A stretch of DNA of 64,000 nucleotides from NCBI GenBank assembly GCA_963816555.1, contig CAWFLD010000017.1, positions 1 through 64,000 on the forward strand, in the 5' to 3' direction. Position 1 is the stretch's first letter; each line of letters begins with the position of its first letter. The notes under the pieces are model-generated. The model saw only the letters and a list, made by a program, of their open reading frames with translations. It made no database searches and had not been told where the DNA came from. A program made the position numbers and the translations under genes. This document shows, in pieces, positions 63,998-64,000 of this stretch. Source of the DNA: Lutibaculum sp963816555. Lineage in GTDB: Bacteria > Pseudomonadota > Alphaproteobacteria > Rhizobiales > Tepidamorphaceae.

Positions 63998-64000
63998 GCC

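Overview
The window is chromosomal DNA of an alphaproteobacterium, most likely a high-GC member of the Hyphomicrobiales (Rhizobiales); the family cannot be fixed from the sequence. The grounds are the gene content and order: a DUF3572 gene beside divK-pleD and rpmG; pyrB-pyrC-plsY-dprA; rnr beside topA; eipB; cvpA-purF; a rplI-rpsR-rpsF cluster divergent from fabD-fabG-acpP-fabF-mltG; and surA-lptD-lptG-lptF. Base composition is very GC-rich. Codons end mostly in G or C, and GTG/TTG starts with 4-base start/stop overlaps are common. Nearly everything is housekeeping. No rRNA, tRNA, CRISPR array, phage or insertion sequence was seen.

Layout. 1-3.7 kb: remains of a TRAP C4-dicarboxylate-type transporter (dctQ, dctM, dctP) and a LysR regulator, all with damaged frames. 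3.7-10 kb: RidA, glycerophosphodiesterase, FemAB-like acyltransferase and HIT genes on the minus strand, then eipB (+), dinB, a ROK kinase and DUF3572 (-). 10.4-13 kb: divK-pleD, followed by a 0.6 kb non-coding region that I read as a promoter plus a structured RNA with its own terminator, then rpmG (-). 13-25 kb: MFS, NUDIX, DUF983, rnr, topA, dprA, plsY, pyrC-like and pyrB, mostly on the minus strand with one small plus-strand gene. 25-34 kb: AEC transporter and ruvX (-), then metallo-hydrolase, gatC, GNAT, gatA, NnrU, YfgM-like, bamB and der (+). 34-44 kb: SDR, purF, cvpA, radA, alr, dnaB, cfa-like, rplI, rpsR, rpsF (-). 44.6-51 kb: fabD, fabG, acpP, fabF, mltG, yicC, gmk (+). 51-58.8 kb: rsmA, pdxA, surA, lptD, lptG, lptF (-). 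59-64 kb: pepA and holC (+), an ABC-F ATPase (-), and two tandem small secreted proteins of unknown function (+).

How the genes work together. Envelope assembly is strongly represented (lptD/F/G, surA, bamB, eipB, mltG, plsY, fabD/G/F, acpP). So are nucleotide synthesis (purF, pyrB, pyrC-like, gmk), DNA upkeep (topA, dnaB, radA, dprA, dinB, ruvX, holC) and cell-cycle control (divK, pleD).

Two things stand out. First, many genes expected to be essential need a one-base correction to read through. At every site outside the first 3.7 kb the correction is removal of one surplus base. I count about fifteen such sites, which points to residual sequencing insertions rather than biology, though it needs checking against reads. 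Second, the best candidates for something undescribed are the structured RNA after pleD, with its CtrA-like box, paired GANTC sites and operator-like palindromes, and the tandem secreted paralogues at the right end.
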